Source of the DNA: Actinomadura sp. CNU-125
GTDB taxonomy: Bacteria > Actinomycetota > Actinomycetes > Streptosporangiales > Streptosporangiaceae
Assembly (NCBI RefSeq): GCF_001942465.1
Contig: NZ_MKJY01000233.1
Coordinates: 1 to 58,582, forward strand
Reading direction: 5' to 3'
Length of the DNA stretch: 58,582 nt
Part shown: in pieces, positions 34,549 to 43,281 of the stretch
How the letters are laid out: every line of letters begins with the position of its first letter
How positions within the stretch are numbered: position 1 is the first letter of the stretch
Notes under the pieces: generated by a model
What the model was told of the DNA's origin: nothing
The model's input: only the letters and a program-made list of their open reading frames with translations
Database searches by the model: none
Program-made: the position numbers and the translations under genes

Positions 34549-35430
34549 ATGAACGGAATCGCCCTCACCTGGAAACGCACCGCCGAGAACTCGATCACCC
34601 CCATCGGGCCGGGCGTCTACTTCGTCCCGGTCAAGGGCGCGTCGCTCGAAACGCGGGCGGCGATGCTCAGCCGCCTCCTTCCGGGCGAGGTCGTCGTCGC
34701 CCGCCGCACGGCCGCATGGCTCTGGGGGCTGGACGTCTTACCCCCGGGCGTCCGCGAAGCCGACTGGCCCGTCGATCTCGTCGATCCCCGGTCGTCCGGC
34801 CCCCAAGCCCGGATCCCCGCCGAACACACAGTGGAGAGAGCAGATGTACGCCTCACCTCCCCGCCCCGCACGGCCCTCGACTGCGCCCGCTGGCTGCCCC
34901 GCTACGAGGCCGTCGCCGGCCTCGACCAGTTCCTCAGACGCGGTGTCCGGGTGGCCGAACTCAGGAAGATGGCCCGCACCCTCCCCGGCTACCGTGGCAA
35001 CACGCGCCTCGGCGAGATCCTCCGCCTCGGCGACCACGGATCCGCGTCACCCGGCGAGAGCTGGACCAAAGTGGCCGTCGTCGACGCCGGTTTCCCCCGC
35101 CCGGCCTGCCAGGTCCCGGTGATGGGCCCGTACGACCGGATGCTCTACGTGGACCTCGGCTACGAGAGATTCCGCGTGGGCCTCGAATACGACGGCGAAC
35201 GGCACCACACCGGCTCCGAGGCGCGGGGCCGCGACCGGCGCCGCCGCAAATGGCTCGCGCAAGAACAGAACTGGGAGGTGATCCCCGTGACCCGCGACTT
35301 CTTATCCCGCCCGGCCCCCTACCTGGAGGCGCTCCTCACCGCGCTCCTGCACCGCGGCTGGACCCCAGACGACACCACCCTCGACCGCATCGGCAGACGC
35401 CTCCGCACCCTGACCCGCCACCGCCGCTGA
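34549..35430 (+). CDS. AbiEi-like protein with Vsr/DUF559-like nuclease-fold C-terminus
   Basis: 293 residues from ATG 34549. The N-terminal half (LSRLLPGEVVVARRTAAWLW, LTSPPRTALDCARWLPRYEA) resembles the AbiEi-antitoxin-type domain common in actinomycetes. The C-terminal part looks like a PD-(D/E)XK/Vsr fold: SPGESWTKVAVVDAGFPRP, YVDLGYERFRVGLEYDGERH (acidic residues near 202, 213 and 215), then RDRRRRKWLAQEQNWEVIPV. No AbiEii toxin neighbours it. Nuclease activity is inferred from fold motifs only. Confidence 0.72.
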   Translation: MNGIALTWKRTAENSITPIGPGVYFVPVKGASLETRAAMLSRLLPGEVVVARRTAAWLWGLDVLPPGVREADWPVDLVDPRSSGPQARIPAEHTVERADVRLTSPPRTALDCARWLPRYEAVAGLDQFLRRGVRVAELRKMARTLPGYRGNTRLGEILRLGDHGSASPGESWTKVAVVDAGFPRPACQVPVMGPYDRMLYVDLGYERFRVGLEYDGERHHTGSEARGRDRRRRKWLAQEQNWEVIPVTRDFLSRPAPYLEALLTALLHRGWTPDDTTLDRIGRRLRTLTRHRR

Positions 35431-35522
35431 ACCACCGTTCCCGAACAGAGTGCAGGAGTGGGTCTTGCCGACCGCCGCTCAAGCGTCCGCACCCCGCCTC
35501 GATACGTTCCACGGGGCCTGCT

Positions 35523-35540
35523 GCCCCGGCGAGCCGGGGC
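35523..35540. terminator. hairpin between convergent genes
   Basis: GCCCCGG-CGAG-CCGGGGC, a 7-bp stem with a 4-base loop, lies between the AbiEi-like gene and the convergent DNA alkylation repair gene. Confidence 0.6.
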
Positions 35541-35575
35541 CCACTGATCAGGAGACGTTTGGTGGATGAGCGGAT

Positions 35576-36244
35576 CTACTGATTCCGGCGGCGCACCATC
35601 TCGATGATCCAGGTGGGCGCGAACGGGGACGTGCAGCCCGGGGAGGTCGGGTAGTCCTTGAGCACCTGCAGGCGCTCACCGATGTCGATCGCGCGGATGC
35701 GGTGCTCGGGGTGCCGGATGCCGATCTCGGCCAGGCAGTGGTTCATCGCCCACTGCAGACGATCGGGGGCGTCCTTCATTTCCGCCTCGATGGTGTCGAG
35801 GAGCGCCGCGAGGTCGAGGCCCTCGGGCTCCTTCGCCACGCGTGCGGTCGTCAGCGCCCATCCCGCACTGGCGACCACCGGATCCGGATCGCCGAACCAG
35901 GACAGGCGCAGGTCTTCGCAGTGCGGGTTCTTCTTCGTGACGTAATTAAGGAGCCAGTCTTGAACCTTGGGTGCGCGGGCCTCGCGCAGCATGACGTCCA
36001 GTTCATCGCGTCCGAACGACTTCGGGCGGGCGATCAGGATCGCCAGCAGCCTCGCCGCCGTGTCGTCGGTCTCCCAGAGCCGGTACGCCAGGTCCTGCTG
36101 CGCCTTCAAGCGCTTCGCCAGCGCGCGCAGCTTCCCGAGGTTCACGCCGTGGTCGTCGCCGTGTTTCTCGTTCACCGCGCGGGCCTTCGGGTCCTCCAGG
36201 GCGGCCAGCTCGGCCATCACCTCGGTCAGCGTCGTCTCGGCCAC
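35576..36244 (-). CDS. DNA alkylation repair protein (AlkD-like HEAT)
   Basis: 222 residues from GTG 36244. All-helical HEAT-like DNA alkylation repair family (PF08713): VNEKHGDDHGVNLGKLRALA, the DLAYRLWETDDTAARLLAIL repeat, VQDWLLNYVTKKNPHCEDLR and RLQWAMNHCLAEIGIRHPEH. Relatives of AlkC/AlkD excise alkylated bases; the family also contains structural DNA binders, so enzymatic activity is likely but unproven. Single gene. Confidence 0.88.
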   Translation of the reverse strand: MAETTLTEVMAELAALEDPKARAVNEKHGDDHGVNLGKLRALAKRLKAQQDLAYRLWETDDTAARLLAILIARPKSFGRDELDVMLREARAPKVQDWLLNYVTKKNPHCEDLRLSWFGDPDPVVASAGWALTTARVAKEPEGLDLAALLDTIEAEMKDAPDRLQWAMNHCLAEIGIRHPEHRIRAIDIGERLQVLKDYPTSPGCTSPFAPTWIIEMVRRRNQ

Positions 36245-36380
36245 TTCAGCCTCCCGTCCGTCGGGTCGCAGCCTACGGCGGAAACCGGGCTGCCGCCGCC
36301 GGGCGGCGGAAGCCGCCATAGGACGTCCTTGCAGGTTCGGGTGGCCCGGAACCGTGCTCGGGCCGATCCGCCGTCTGGAA

Positions 36381-36734
36381 TCACGGCCGTTCTTGGTCCA
36401 GGCGGGCGGAGAGGCGTTTCGGGGCGATGAGGCGGTAGCTGTCTTCGATCAGTTCGGCCAGTTCGTCCCAGTCCTGGTCGGTGTCGAGGTGCACGCCCAC
36501 CCAGCCTTTGGGGCCGACGTACGGGGGGCGGTAGAAGCGTTCGGGGTCCTCGGCGATGAGGGCTTCCTGGGTGCCGGGTCCCGCCTTGAACCACAGCGAG
36601 AGGCCGTCCTCGGTCGTCATCGCGAAGAGCTTGTCCCGGACGCGGAAGGAAGGGGAGGTGTGACCACCGAACGGTTTCTCGGTCGCCTCCGGCAGCGACA
36701 GGCAGATCTCCCGCAGGTGCTCGAAGGGGTCCAT
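36381..36734 (-). CDS. MmcQ/YjbR family protein
   Basis: 117 residues from ATG 36734. The YjbR (CyaY-like fold, DUF419) pattern: LREICLSLPEATEKPFGGHT, FRVRDKLFAMTTEDGLSLWF, YRPPYVGPKGWVGVHLD and the LIEDSYRLIAPK helix. These proteins may bind DNA and have no firm function. Divergent from the oxygenase reductase gene. Confidence 0.9.
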   Translation of the reverse strand: MDPFEHLREICLSLPEATEKPFGGHTSPSFRVRDKLFAMTTEDGLSLWFKAGPGTQEALIAEDPERFYRPPYVGPKGWVGVHLDTDQDWDELAELIEDSYRLIAPKRLSARLDQERP

Positions 36735-36833
36735 CGTTGCGTCCTTCCGTCGGTCGACGTCACACCCTAAGTGTCGGTATTCGAACATGCAATCGATCGC
36801 GGTGGGTCCCGCGGTCGCGTCGGGCCCGGGTTC

Positions 36834-36848
36834 TTCCGTTCGACGGAA
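36834..36848. promoter_or_regulatory. palindrome in the YjbR/oxygenase-reductase divergent region
   Basis: TTCCGT-TCG-ACGGAA, a perfect 6-base dyad with a 3-base spacer, lies about 70 bases before the reductase start and 100 bases before yjbR. Candidate operator; no regulator is adjacent. Confidence 0.4.
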
Positions 36849-36918
36849 CCTCGGCTGACGTGCGGCGGTGCCGGGCGGGATCGTCGTCGTGACCGGACGT
36901 CGTGCAACGGAGGGCCGA

Positions 36919-37842
36919 GTGGCCGCGGGCAACGCCATGGAGACCGAGGTCGTCGTCGCCGAGCGGACGGACCTCGCCGACGGCGTCGTGGGGCTGACCC
37001 TGCGGGCCGCGGACGGGGGACGGCTGCCGCCGTGGCGGCCCGGGGCGCACATCGACGTGCTGCTCGACGGTGATGTCGTGCGGCAGTACTCGCTGTGCGG
37101 CGACCCGGGGGACGGGACGTGGCGGCTGGGGGTGCTCCGGGAAGGGCCCGGTTCGACGATCGTGCACGAGCGGGTCCGGCCGGGGGACCGGCTCCGGACG
37201 CGCGGGCCCCGCAACAACTTCGCGTTCGAGGAAGCCCCCCGGTACCTCTTCCTCGCGGGCGGCATCGGCATCACGCCGATCCTGCCGATGGTCGCGGCGG
37301 CCGAGGCGGCGGGCGCGGACTGGCGGCTGCTGTACGGCGGGCGGAGGCTTGCCGCGATGGCGTTCCTCGACGAACTGTCCCGCTACGGAAACCGTGTCGA
37401 GGTGCGCCCCCAGGACGAGTTCGGGCTGCTCGACCTGGACGCGGCGCTGGGCGACGTCGGGCCCGGGACGCTCGTGTACTGCTGCGGTCCGGAGCCGATG
37501 ATCGCGGCGGTGGAGGAGCGGGCGCCGGGCGTCCGGACCGAGCGGTTCGCCGCCCGGCCCGAGACCGGGCCGCGGGACGCCTTCGAGGTCGAGCTGGCGC
37601 TGAGCGGGCGGACGGTCGAGGTCCCGGCGGGCTGCTCGATCCTGGAGGCGGTCGAGAAGGCGGGCGTGAACGTGCTGTTCTCGTGCCGGGAAGGAACGTG
37701 CGGGACCTGCGAGACGCCCGTCCTGGAGGGCGAGCCCGACCACCGCGACTCCGTCCTGACCGAGGACGAGCGGGCGGACGGCGGGTTCATGATGATCTGC
37801 GTGTCCCGCGCCCGCGGCCCCCGCCTCGTCCTCGAACTCTGA
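36919..37842 (+). CDS. PDR/VanB-type ferredoxin-reductase of an oxygenase
   Basis: 307 residues from GTG 36919, chosen for GGAGG seven bases upstream. Order: FMN/FAD barrel (HIDVLLDGDVVRQYSLCGDP), NAD domain (YLFLAGGIGITPILPMVAAA, LVYCCGPEPMIAAVEE), and a C-terminal plant-type [2Fe-2S] ferredoxin (FSCREGTCGTCETPVLEGEP with a distal MMICVSRA Cys). Such reductases feed electrons to Rieske or other oxygenases, for example vanillate or phthalate O-demethylases. No oxygenase component lies next to it; convergent with the amidohydrolase operon. Confidence 0.9.
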   Translation: MAAGNAMETEVVVAERTDLADGVVGLTLRAADGGRLPPWRPGAHIDVLLDGDVVRQYSLCGDPGDGTWRLGVLREGPGSTIVHERVRPGDRLRTRGPRNNFAFEEAPRYLFLAGGIGITPILPMVAAAEAAGADWRLLYGGRRLAAMAFLDELSRYGNRVEVRPQDEFGLLDLDAALGDVGPGTLVYCCGPEPMIAAVEERAPGVRTERFAARPETGPRDAFEVELALSGRTVEVPAGCSILEAVEKAGVNVLFSCREGTCGTCETPVLEGEPDHRDSVLTEDERADGGFMMICVSRARGPRLVLEL

Positions 37843-37845
37843 CGG

Positions 37846-38859
37846 TCACGGCAGGGCGAAGAGCGCGGCGGCGTTGCCGCCCAGGACGGCGTCGCGGCCC
37901 GGGCCCTCGGGGAGCGCGGCGCGGATTCGGGCGACGGGGTCTTCGACGCCCATGTCGAACGGGTGGTCCGACCCCATGACGACCTGGGAGATCCCCGCGG
38001 CGTCGATCAGGGCCCGCAGCGCGGACGGTTCGTAGACCAGCGAGTCGAACCAGATGCGGCGCAGGTAACCGCCGGGGGCGTCGGCGCACTCGCGCGCCTC
38101 GGGGCGCACCGCGTGACCGTGGTCGGCGCGGCCGAGGTAGGTCGGCAGGTAGCCGCCGCCGTGCGCCGCGAGGACCTTCAGGGCCGGGTGCCGGTCCAGC
38201 ACGCCGGAGAAGATCAGGTGCGAGAGGGCGACGGCGTTCTCGACGGGCTGCCCGACGATGTTCGAGAGGTAGAAGCGGTCGAGGCGTTCGTCGAGCGTGC
38301 AGCCGAAGGGGTGGACGAACACCACCGCGCCGTGCGCTTCGGCGCGAGTCCAGAAGGGGGTGAGCGCGGGGTCCGACAGTTCGCGGCCGGGGGCGTGCGA
38401 GGAGATCTCGACGCCCTTCAGGCCGAGCGCCATCGCGTGGTCGAGCGCCTCGACGGCGAGGTCCGGATGCTGCAGGGGGACGAGACCGAGGCCGTGCAGC
38501 CGGTCGGATCCGGCGCAGTGGGCGGCGGTGCCCTCGTTGGCGAGGCGGTACACGGTGCGGGCCAGGTCGCGGTCCGCCCAGTAGTGGTAGTGGGAGGGCG
38601 ATGGGCTGACGATCTGGACGTCGACCTCCGCGGCGTCCATGTCGGTGAGGCGCGCGTCGACGCGGGTGAGGCGGTCGATACGTTCGCCGATCATCGCGCC
38701 GCTCGCCCGCAGGGACGCGGGGCCGTTGCGGCGGGCGTCCAGGGCGCGGTGCTCCGCGTGGCCCGGCCGTCCGGCGACCGCGTCTTCGATCGCGGGGAGG
38801 AGCACGTGGGCGTGGACGTCGATGTTCAGCGCACCGATCTTCATTTCGCCGCCGCTCAT
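37846..38859 (-). CDS. amidohydrolase-2 family (ACMSD-like) hydrolase/decarboxylase
   Basis: 337 residues from ATG 38859, overlapping the preceding stop (ATGA). Metal-dependent TIM barrel: IDVHAHVLLPA (His-x-His), QIVSPSPSHYHYWADRD, EISSHAPGRELSDPALTPFW, VVFVHPFG, LAAHGGGYLPTYLGRADH and MGSDHPFDMG (Asp). The pattern fits the ACMSD / ring-acid decarboxylase group. Third gene of a LysR-linked operon with a cyclase and an FAH-family hydrolase, so it likely acts in aromatic-ring or kynurenine-type catabolism. Confidence 0.9.
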   Translation of the reverse strand: MSGGEMKIGALNIDVHAHVLLPAIEDAVAGRPGHAEHRALDARRNGPASLRASGAMIGERIDRLTRVDARLTDMDAAEVDVQIVSPSPSHYHYWADRDLARTVYRLANEGTAAHCAGSDRLHGLGLVPLQHPDLAVEALDHAMALGLKGVEISSHAPGRELSDPALTPFWTRAEAHGAVVFVHPFGCTLDERLDRFYLSNIVGQPVENAVALSHLIFSGVLDRHPALKVLAAHGGGYLPTYLGRADHGHAVRPEARECADAPGGYLRRIWFDSLVYEPSALRALIDAAGISQVVMGSDHPFDMGVEDPVARIRAALPEGPGRDAVLGGNAAALFALP

Positions 38860-39823
38860 TTCACCGCGATGGGGTTGACGGGGGCGCGACGGCGCCGGTG
38901 ACGGGGATGGGGCCCGCGGTGAGCCAGAACTCGTGGACGCCGTCGGCCGCGCAGTCTTCGGCGAGCGCGTCGAGGTCCCAGAGTTCGCCGACGAGCAGGC
39001 CCATGTTCGGGATGACGACCTGGTGCAGGGGCTGGAAGGCGTCGTCGAACTCGTTGGGCCGCACCTCGAAGCCCCAGGTGTCGGTGGCGATCGCGGCGAT
39101 CTCCGTGCGGTGCAGCCAGGACGCGGTGGTGAACGACAGGCCGGGGGCGGGGCCGCCCGCGTAGTCGCCCCAGCCGTCGCGGCGGGCGCGGGAGAGGTGG
39201 CCGGTGCGCACGCAGACGATGTCGCCGCGGCCGACGGCGACGCCGTGCGCGTCGATGGCGGCCCGCAGGTGCTCCTCGGTGATCGCGAAGCCGTCGGGGA
39301 GTTCGCCGCCGCCGACTACGCCGCCGACGACGCGGCCGACGTCGAGCAGGACGCCGCGTCCGGCGACCGGGGCGGCCATGTGCTCGATGCCGGTGACCAG
39401 GTCGCCTTCGGAGGTGACGACCTTCTCGGCGGGGCGGCCGTTCCACGCGCGGCCGTGGTCGAAGATGTGGCCGAGGCCGTCCCACTGGGTGGAGCACTGC
39501 AGCGGCATCGACACGACGTCGTCGGCGCCGCCGATCCCGTGCGGGAAACCCTGGTTGCCGAGGGCGGCGTCGGTGCCGGTGTCGAGCATGGTGTGCACCG
39601 GGTTGGTGCGGCGCCGCCAGCCCTTCTGGGGCCCGTTCATGTCGAACCGCTGGGAGAGGGAGAAGGACGTGCCGCGCCGGACGAGCGCGGCCCCTTCGCG
39701 CCGTTTGGCGTCGTCGATGAAGTTGACGGTGCCGAGGACGTCGTCCTCGCCCCAGCGTCCCCAGTTGGAGTACGCGGCGGCGGCCGCGGCGATCGCGCTC
39801 TCCGGGTCGGTGCGGTCGAGCAT
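38856..39823 (-). CDS. cyclase family (kynurenine-formamidase-like) hydrolase (one frameshift at the end)
   Basis: About 322 residues from ATG 39823. Conserved stretches: SNWGRWGEDDVLGTVNFIDD, the metal-binding STQWDGLGHIFDHGRAWNG, DIVCVRTGHLSRARRD, FTTASWLHRTEIAAIATDTW. In the current frame the tail reads PPSTPSR. The neighbouring frame ends PVNPIAVK with TGA 38856 overlapping the next ATG exactly as the other operon junctions do, so a one-base loss near 38885 is likely. Family members hydrolyse N-formylkynurenine or cyclic amides; substrate unknown. Confidence 0.87.
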
Positions 39824-40792
39824 CAGACCTCCTCGGCGACGCATCGGTTGCGCTGCGAGCCCAGCCCGCCGACGGTGCCTTCCATGACGTCGCCGGGGCG
39901 CAGCAGCCGTCCCCAGTGCATGCCGTTCCCGGCGGGGCTGCCGGTGAGGACGAGGTCGCCGGGCAGCAGCCGGGTGGTCCGCGACGCGTACGCGACCAGC
40001 CGGGCCACGTCGAAGATCATGTCGGCGGTGGACTCGTCCTGCATGACGTCGCCGTTGAGGCGGAGGGTGACGCGCAGGCCGGACGGGTCGACGAACCCGG
40101 CCGGGACCAGGTAGGGCCCGAGGGGCGTGAAGGTCGGGGCGTTCTTGGCGCGGAGCCAGTCGGTGCCGATCTCGGGCATGTCGCGGCGGAAGACGAGTTC
40201 GCGGGCCGTCACGTCGTTGGCGATCGTGTACCCGGCGACGTGCGCGAGGGCGTCGGCCGGGGACACCCGGTAGGCGGGGCGGCCGATCACCGCGGCCAGT
40301 TCGAGTTCCCAGTCGGGCTTGGTGCACCACGACGGGATCACCACGTCGTCGTAGGGCCCGGTGACGGACGAGGGCAGGCCGATGAACGCGTACGGTTCGT
40401 CCTCGGCGGCGCGCCGGTCCATCATCGCGGCCGTCTCGGCGCGGACGCGGTCGGCCGGGCGCCCGGCCGCCGGTCGAGCGCGACGGCGAGGTCGATGACG
40501 TGCGTGCGGTAGTTCGCGCCCGACTGGATGATCTGCCGGGGTTCGAGGGGGGCGTGCACGCGCAGTTCGCCGAGCGGCAGCGGCCCGGGGTCCGCGGCGT
40601 GCAGTAGCGGCAGCACGTCGTCCCAGCGTTCCAGCAGGTCCCGGACGGTCCGAAAGGCGGCGAGCCCGGGCACCGTGCGCAGGTCGGCGACACGGTCGAG
40701 GTGACCAGCCCCGGGAACGCGGGGCCGTCCCCGGCGGAGAAGGTGCCGACCCCGAACCGGTCGGCGGGCAGTGTTTCCACGGCGATGTCCAC
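39823..40792 (-). CDS. fumarylacetoacetate hydrolase family protein (two frameshifts)
   Basis: Begins at GTG 40792 (MDIAVETLPADRFGVGTFSA). One base is lost near 40697, after which VADLRTVPGLAAFRTVRDLL and RQIIQSGANYRTHVIDLAVA follow. Near 40470 the frame changes again into RPADRVRAETAAMM. The FAH core is intact: KPDWELELAAVIGR (metal Glu), AGYTIANDVTAREL, ARLVAYASRTTRLLPGDLVL, TGSPAGNGMHWGRLL and PGDVMEGTVGGLG. Total about 323 residues. Cleaves or decarboxylates ring-fission products such as hydroxymuconate derivatives; the exact reaction is not evident. First gene of the operon divergent from lysR. Confidence 0.85.
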
Positions 40793-40838
40793 GACGTCCC
40801 TCCTAGCGATGCCATTAACCTTGGGGCACCCGGGCGTA

Positions 40839-40862
40839 ATCTGGGAAATCGATTCCCCAGAT
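40839..40862. promoter_or_regulatory. 24-bp near-perfect palindrome, probable LysR operator
   Basis: Two 12-base halves (ATCTGGGAAATC and GATTCCCCAGAT) are reverse complements except for one base pair. The site lies in the 90-base gap between the FAH operon and the divergent lysR, 21 bases before lysR. Position and symmetry fit a LysR-family recognition site. Confidence 0.78.
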
Positions 40863-40882
40863 GCCTGTTATCCATAGAGCGA

Positions 40883-41812
40883 ATGGATGCTTCCGCCGTG
40901 AACCTGGCCAGCCTCGACCTGAACCTGCTCGTGGCCCTGCGCGCCCTGCTGGAGGAGCGCAACGTCACCCGGGCGGGGCGGCGCATCGGCCTCAGCCAGC
41001 CCGCGACCAGCGCGGCGCTCGCCCGGCTGCGCCGCCATTTCGGCGACGAGCTGCTGGTCCGGACGGGCAACAACTACGAGCCGACGCCGCTCGGCGCGGC
41101 CCTGCAGGCGCCCGCCGCGAACGCCTGCGTGCTGCTGGAGCGCCTGTTCACCAGCCGCGCGGAGTTCGATCCCGCGACCGAACGGCGCGAGTTCACGATC
41201 ATGGCGTCCGACTACGCGGTGGCGGTGTTCGGTGCGGCGCTCGCCCGCGCCGTGCACGCGGCGGCGCCCGGGGTCCGGCTGACGTTCCGGCAGGTCGGCC
41301 CGGAGATCGGCGAGAACACCGACGCGCTGCTCAGCGCCGTGGACGGGCTGCTGATGCCGCACGGCGTGATCAGCGGCTTCCCCACCGTCGAGCTGTACCG
41401 GGACGAGTGGGTGTGCCTCGTGGCCGCCGACCATCCCGAGATCGGCGACGCCCTCACCCTCGACGACCTCGCCCGCCTGCCGTGGGTGGTCTACCAGCGG
41501 CCCTACGATGCCCCGGCGGCGAGGCAGCTCAGCATGCTCGGCCTGGAGCCCCGCGTGGAGGTGTCGGTGCAGAACTTCCAGCTGATGCCGTCGCTCGTCG
41601 CGGGGACCCGGCGGCTCGCGCTGATCCAGCGCCGGCTCGCCGGACTCCTCGCGCCCGTCGCCGCCGTCCGCGCGCTGCCGTGCCCGTTCGAGGCGGTGCC
41701 GGTCCAGGAGGCGCTGTGGTGGCATCCCGTGCACACGCACGACGCCGCGCACACCTGGCTCCGCGCACTCGCCGCCCGGACGGCCGCCGCGTTCATCGGC
41801 GGATCGGCGTGA
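40883..41812 (+). CDS. LysR-family transcriptional regulator
   Basis: 309 residues. HTH: DLNLLVALRALLEERNVTRA, GLSQPATSAALARLRRHFGD and ELLVRTGNNYEPTPLG. The C-terminal two-lobed inducer domain (EFTIMASDYAVAVFGAALAR ... WVCLVAADHPEIG) resembles the NahR/NodD group that senses aromatic or related ring compounds. Divergent from the FAH-cyclase-amidohydrolase operon across a palindromic site, hence its likely activator. Confidence 0.92.
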   Translation: MDASAVNLASLDLNLLVALRALLEERNVTRAGRRIGLSQPATSAALARLRRHFGDELLVRTGNNYEPTPLGAALQAPAANACVLLERLFTSRAEFDPATERREFTIMASDYAVAVFGAALARAVHAAAPGVRLTFRQVGPEIGENTDALLSAVDGLLMPHGVISGFPTVELYRDEWVCLVAADHPEIGDALTLDDLARLPWVVYQRPYDAPAARQLSMLGLEPRVEVSVQNFQLMPSLVAGTRRLALIQRRLAGLLAPVAAVRALPCPFEAVPVQEALWWHPVHTHDAAHTWLRALAARTAAAFIGGSA

Positions 41813-41879
41813 CCGAACCGGTTTCGGGACGTTCTCAGCGGCGAACTCCCTGATGAGAGCGCGTCGCGAGGGGGAACCG

Positions 41880-42359
41880 GTGGAAACCGAGATGATCGTC
41901 GAGATTCCGCGTGGATCGCGGAACAAGTACGAGATGGATCACCGGCTCGGGCGGATCCGGCTGGACCGCATGCTGTTCACCTCGACGCAGTACCCGGTCG
42001 ACTACGGCTACATCCCGGGCACCGTGGCCGAGGACGGCGATCCGCTCGACGCGATGGTCCTGCTGGAGGAACCGACGTTCCCCGGCTGCCAGGTCACCGT
42101 CCGCAGCGTCGGGGTCTTCTGGATGCTGGACGAGAAGGGCCCGGACGCGAAGATCCTCGGCGTCCCGGCCCGCGACGTCCGCTACGAGGGCATCCGCGAC
42201 CTGGACGACGTCCACGGGTACATCCTCGACGAGATCGGCCACTTCTTCGACATCTACAAGAGCCTCGAACCGGGCAAGAGCGCGGACGTCCGGGGCTGGC
42301 AGGACCGCGAGGTCGCCGACCGGGAGATCGCCGACTCGGCCGGACGCGCGGGCCGCTGA
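41880..42359 (+). CDS. ppa: inorganic pyrophosphatase
   Basis: 159 residues from GTG 41880 (GAGGGGG upstream; ATG 41853 would add nine). Family I pyrophosphatase, hydrolysing PPi to drive biosynthesis. Motifs: VEIPRGSRNKYEMDH, RIRLDRMLFTSTQYPVDYGY, the metal-binding EDGDPLDAMVLL, and GIRDLDDV with HFFDIYKSLEPGK. Length is typical. Stand-alone housekeeping gene at the edge of the catabolic region. Confidence 0.95.
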   Translation: METEMIVEIPRGSRNKYEMDHRLGRIRLDRMLFTSTQYPVDYGYIPGTVAEDGDPLDAMVLLEEPTFPGCQVTVRSVGVFWMLDEKGPDAKILGVPARDVRYEGIRDLDDVHGYILDEIGHFFDIYKSLEPGKSADVRGWQDREVADREIADSAGRAGR

Positions 42360-42380
42360 CCCGTCGGTGCGGGCGATCCG

Positions 42381-43232
42381 TCAGAAGAGCGTCGGCGGCC
42401 CGGCGGGCTCCGGCTCCGGCAGCGGCTCCAGTTCGGGCACCAGCGCCCGCACCTCGTCGTGGAAGCGCCGGGCGAGTTCGAGCGCCTCGGCGTTGTCGGG
42501 GGTGTGGACGAACACGGTCGGCGTGCGGCCCTCGCGCAGCCAGCCGGCGACCGTCGCGGCCCAGTCCCGCCAGCCCTCGACGGTGCGGTCGGCGTCGTCG
42601 CGGCCGAGGTAGCGGACGATCGGACGGCCGGTCAGCGCGGCCGCGCGCCGCGGCATCCGCGGTTTCTTCAGCCACGCGTCCCGTTCGGCGTCGCTGGTCG
42701 GCGGGGTCCGGAACAGGGTGGTGGTGTCGAAGGGGACCCATTCGGCGCCCGTCTCGCGGAGCGCCCGCTCCAGGAGCCCCGCGGCCCGGGCGTCCTCGAA
42801 GAACGCGCGGTGCCGCACTTCGACGGCGTACCGGTGCGACGCGGGCAGCCGCCGGAGGAACCGCACGAGCGTCCCGACGTCGCCCGGCCCGAACGAGCCC
42901 GGCAACTGCACCCACAGCGCGTGGGCGCGCGGGCCGAGCGGCTCGATCGCGTCGAGGAACGCGCGCAGTTCGTCGTCGGCGCCCGCCAGCCTGCTCCCGT
43001 GCGTGACCGGTTTCGGGAGCTTCAACACGAAGCGGAAGTCGGGGGACGTCTGCCGCGCCCACGATTCGACCGCGTCCCGCGACGGGGTCGCGTAGAAGGT
43101 CGTGTTGCCCTCGACCGCGTTGCACCACGACGCGTAGGCGCGCAGGCGCTCGTCGGCGGGCAGCGCGCGAGGCAGGTAGCGCCCCTGCCACGGGGCGAGG
43201 TTCCACATCGCGCATCCCACATGAAGCCGCAC
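42381..43232 (-). CDS. DUF72 family protein
   Basis: 283 residues from GTG 43232 (MRLHVGCAMWNLAPWQGRYL, the usual DUF72 start); ATG 43262 is possible. TIM-barrel-like DUF72 pattern: YASWCNAVEGNTTFYATPSR, FRFVLKLPKPVTHGSRL, RYAVEVRHRAFF, PIVRYLGRDDADRTVEGW and VFVHTPDNAEA. No biochemical role is established. In the present sequence its frame runs continuously from the upstream HIBADH-like gene, but this appears to be an artefact of a frameshift that removes that gene's stop. Confidence 0.88.
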   Translation of the reverse strand: MRLHVGCAMWNLAPWQGRYLPRALPADERLRAYASWCNAVEGNTTFYATPSRDAVESWARQTSPDFRFVLKLPKPVTHGSRLAGADDELRAFLDAIEPLGPRAHALWVQLPGSFGPGDVGTLVRFLRRLPASHRYAVEVRHRAFFEDARAAGLLERALRETGAEWVPFDTTTLFRTPPTSDAERDAWLKKPRMPRRAAALTGRPIVRYLGRDDADRTVEGWRDWAATVAGWLREGRTPTVFVHTPDNAEALELARRFHDEVRALVPELEPLPEPEPAGPPTLF

Positions 43233-43281
43233 GGCCCCGACGTTATCGCGCGATCCCGTCATCCCGCCGCCGCGAGCGCCT

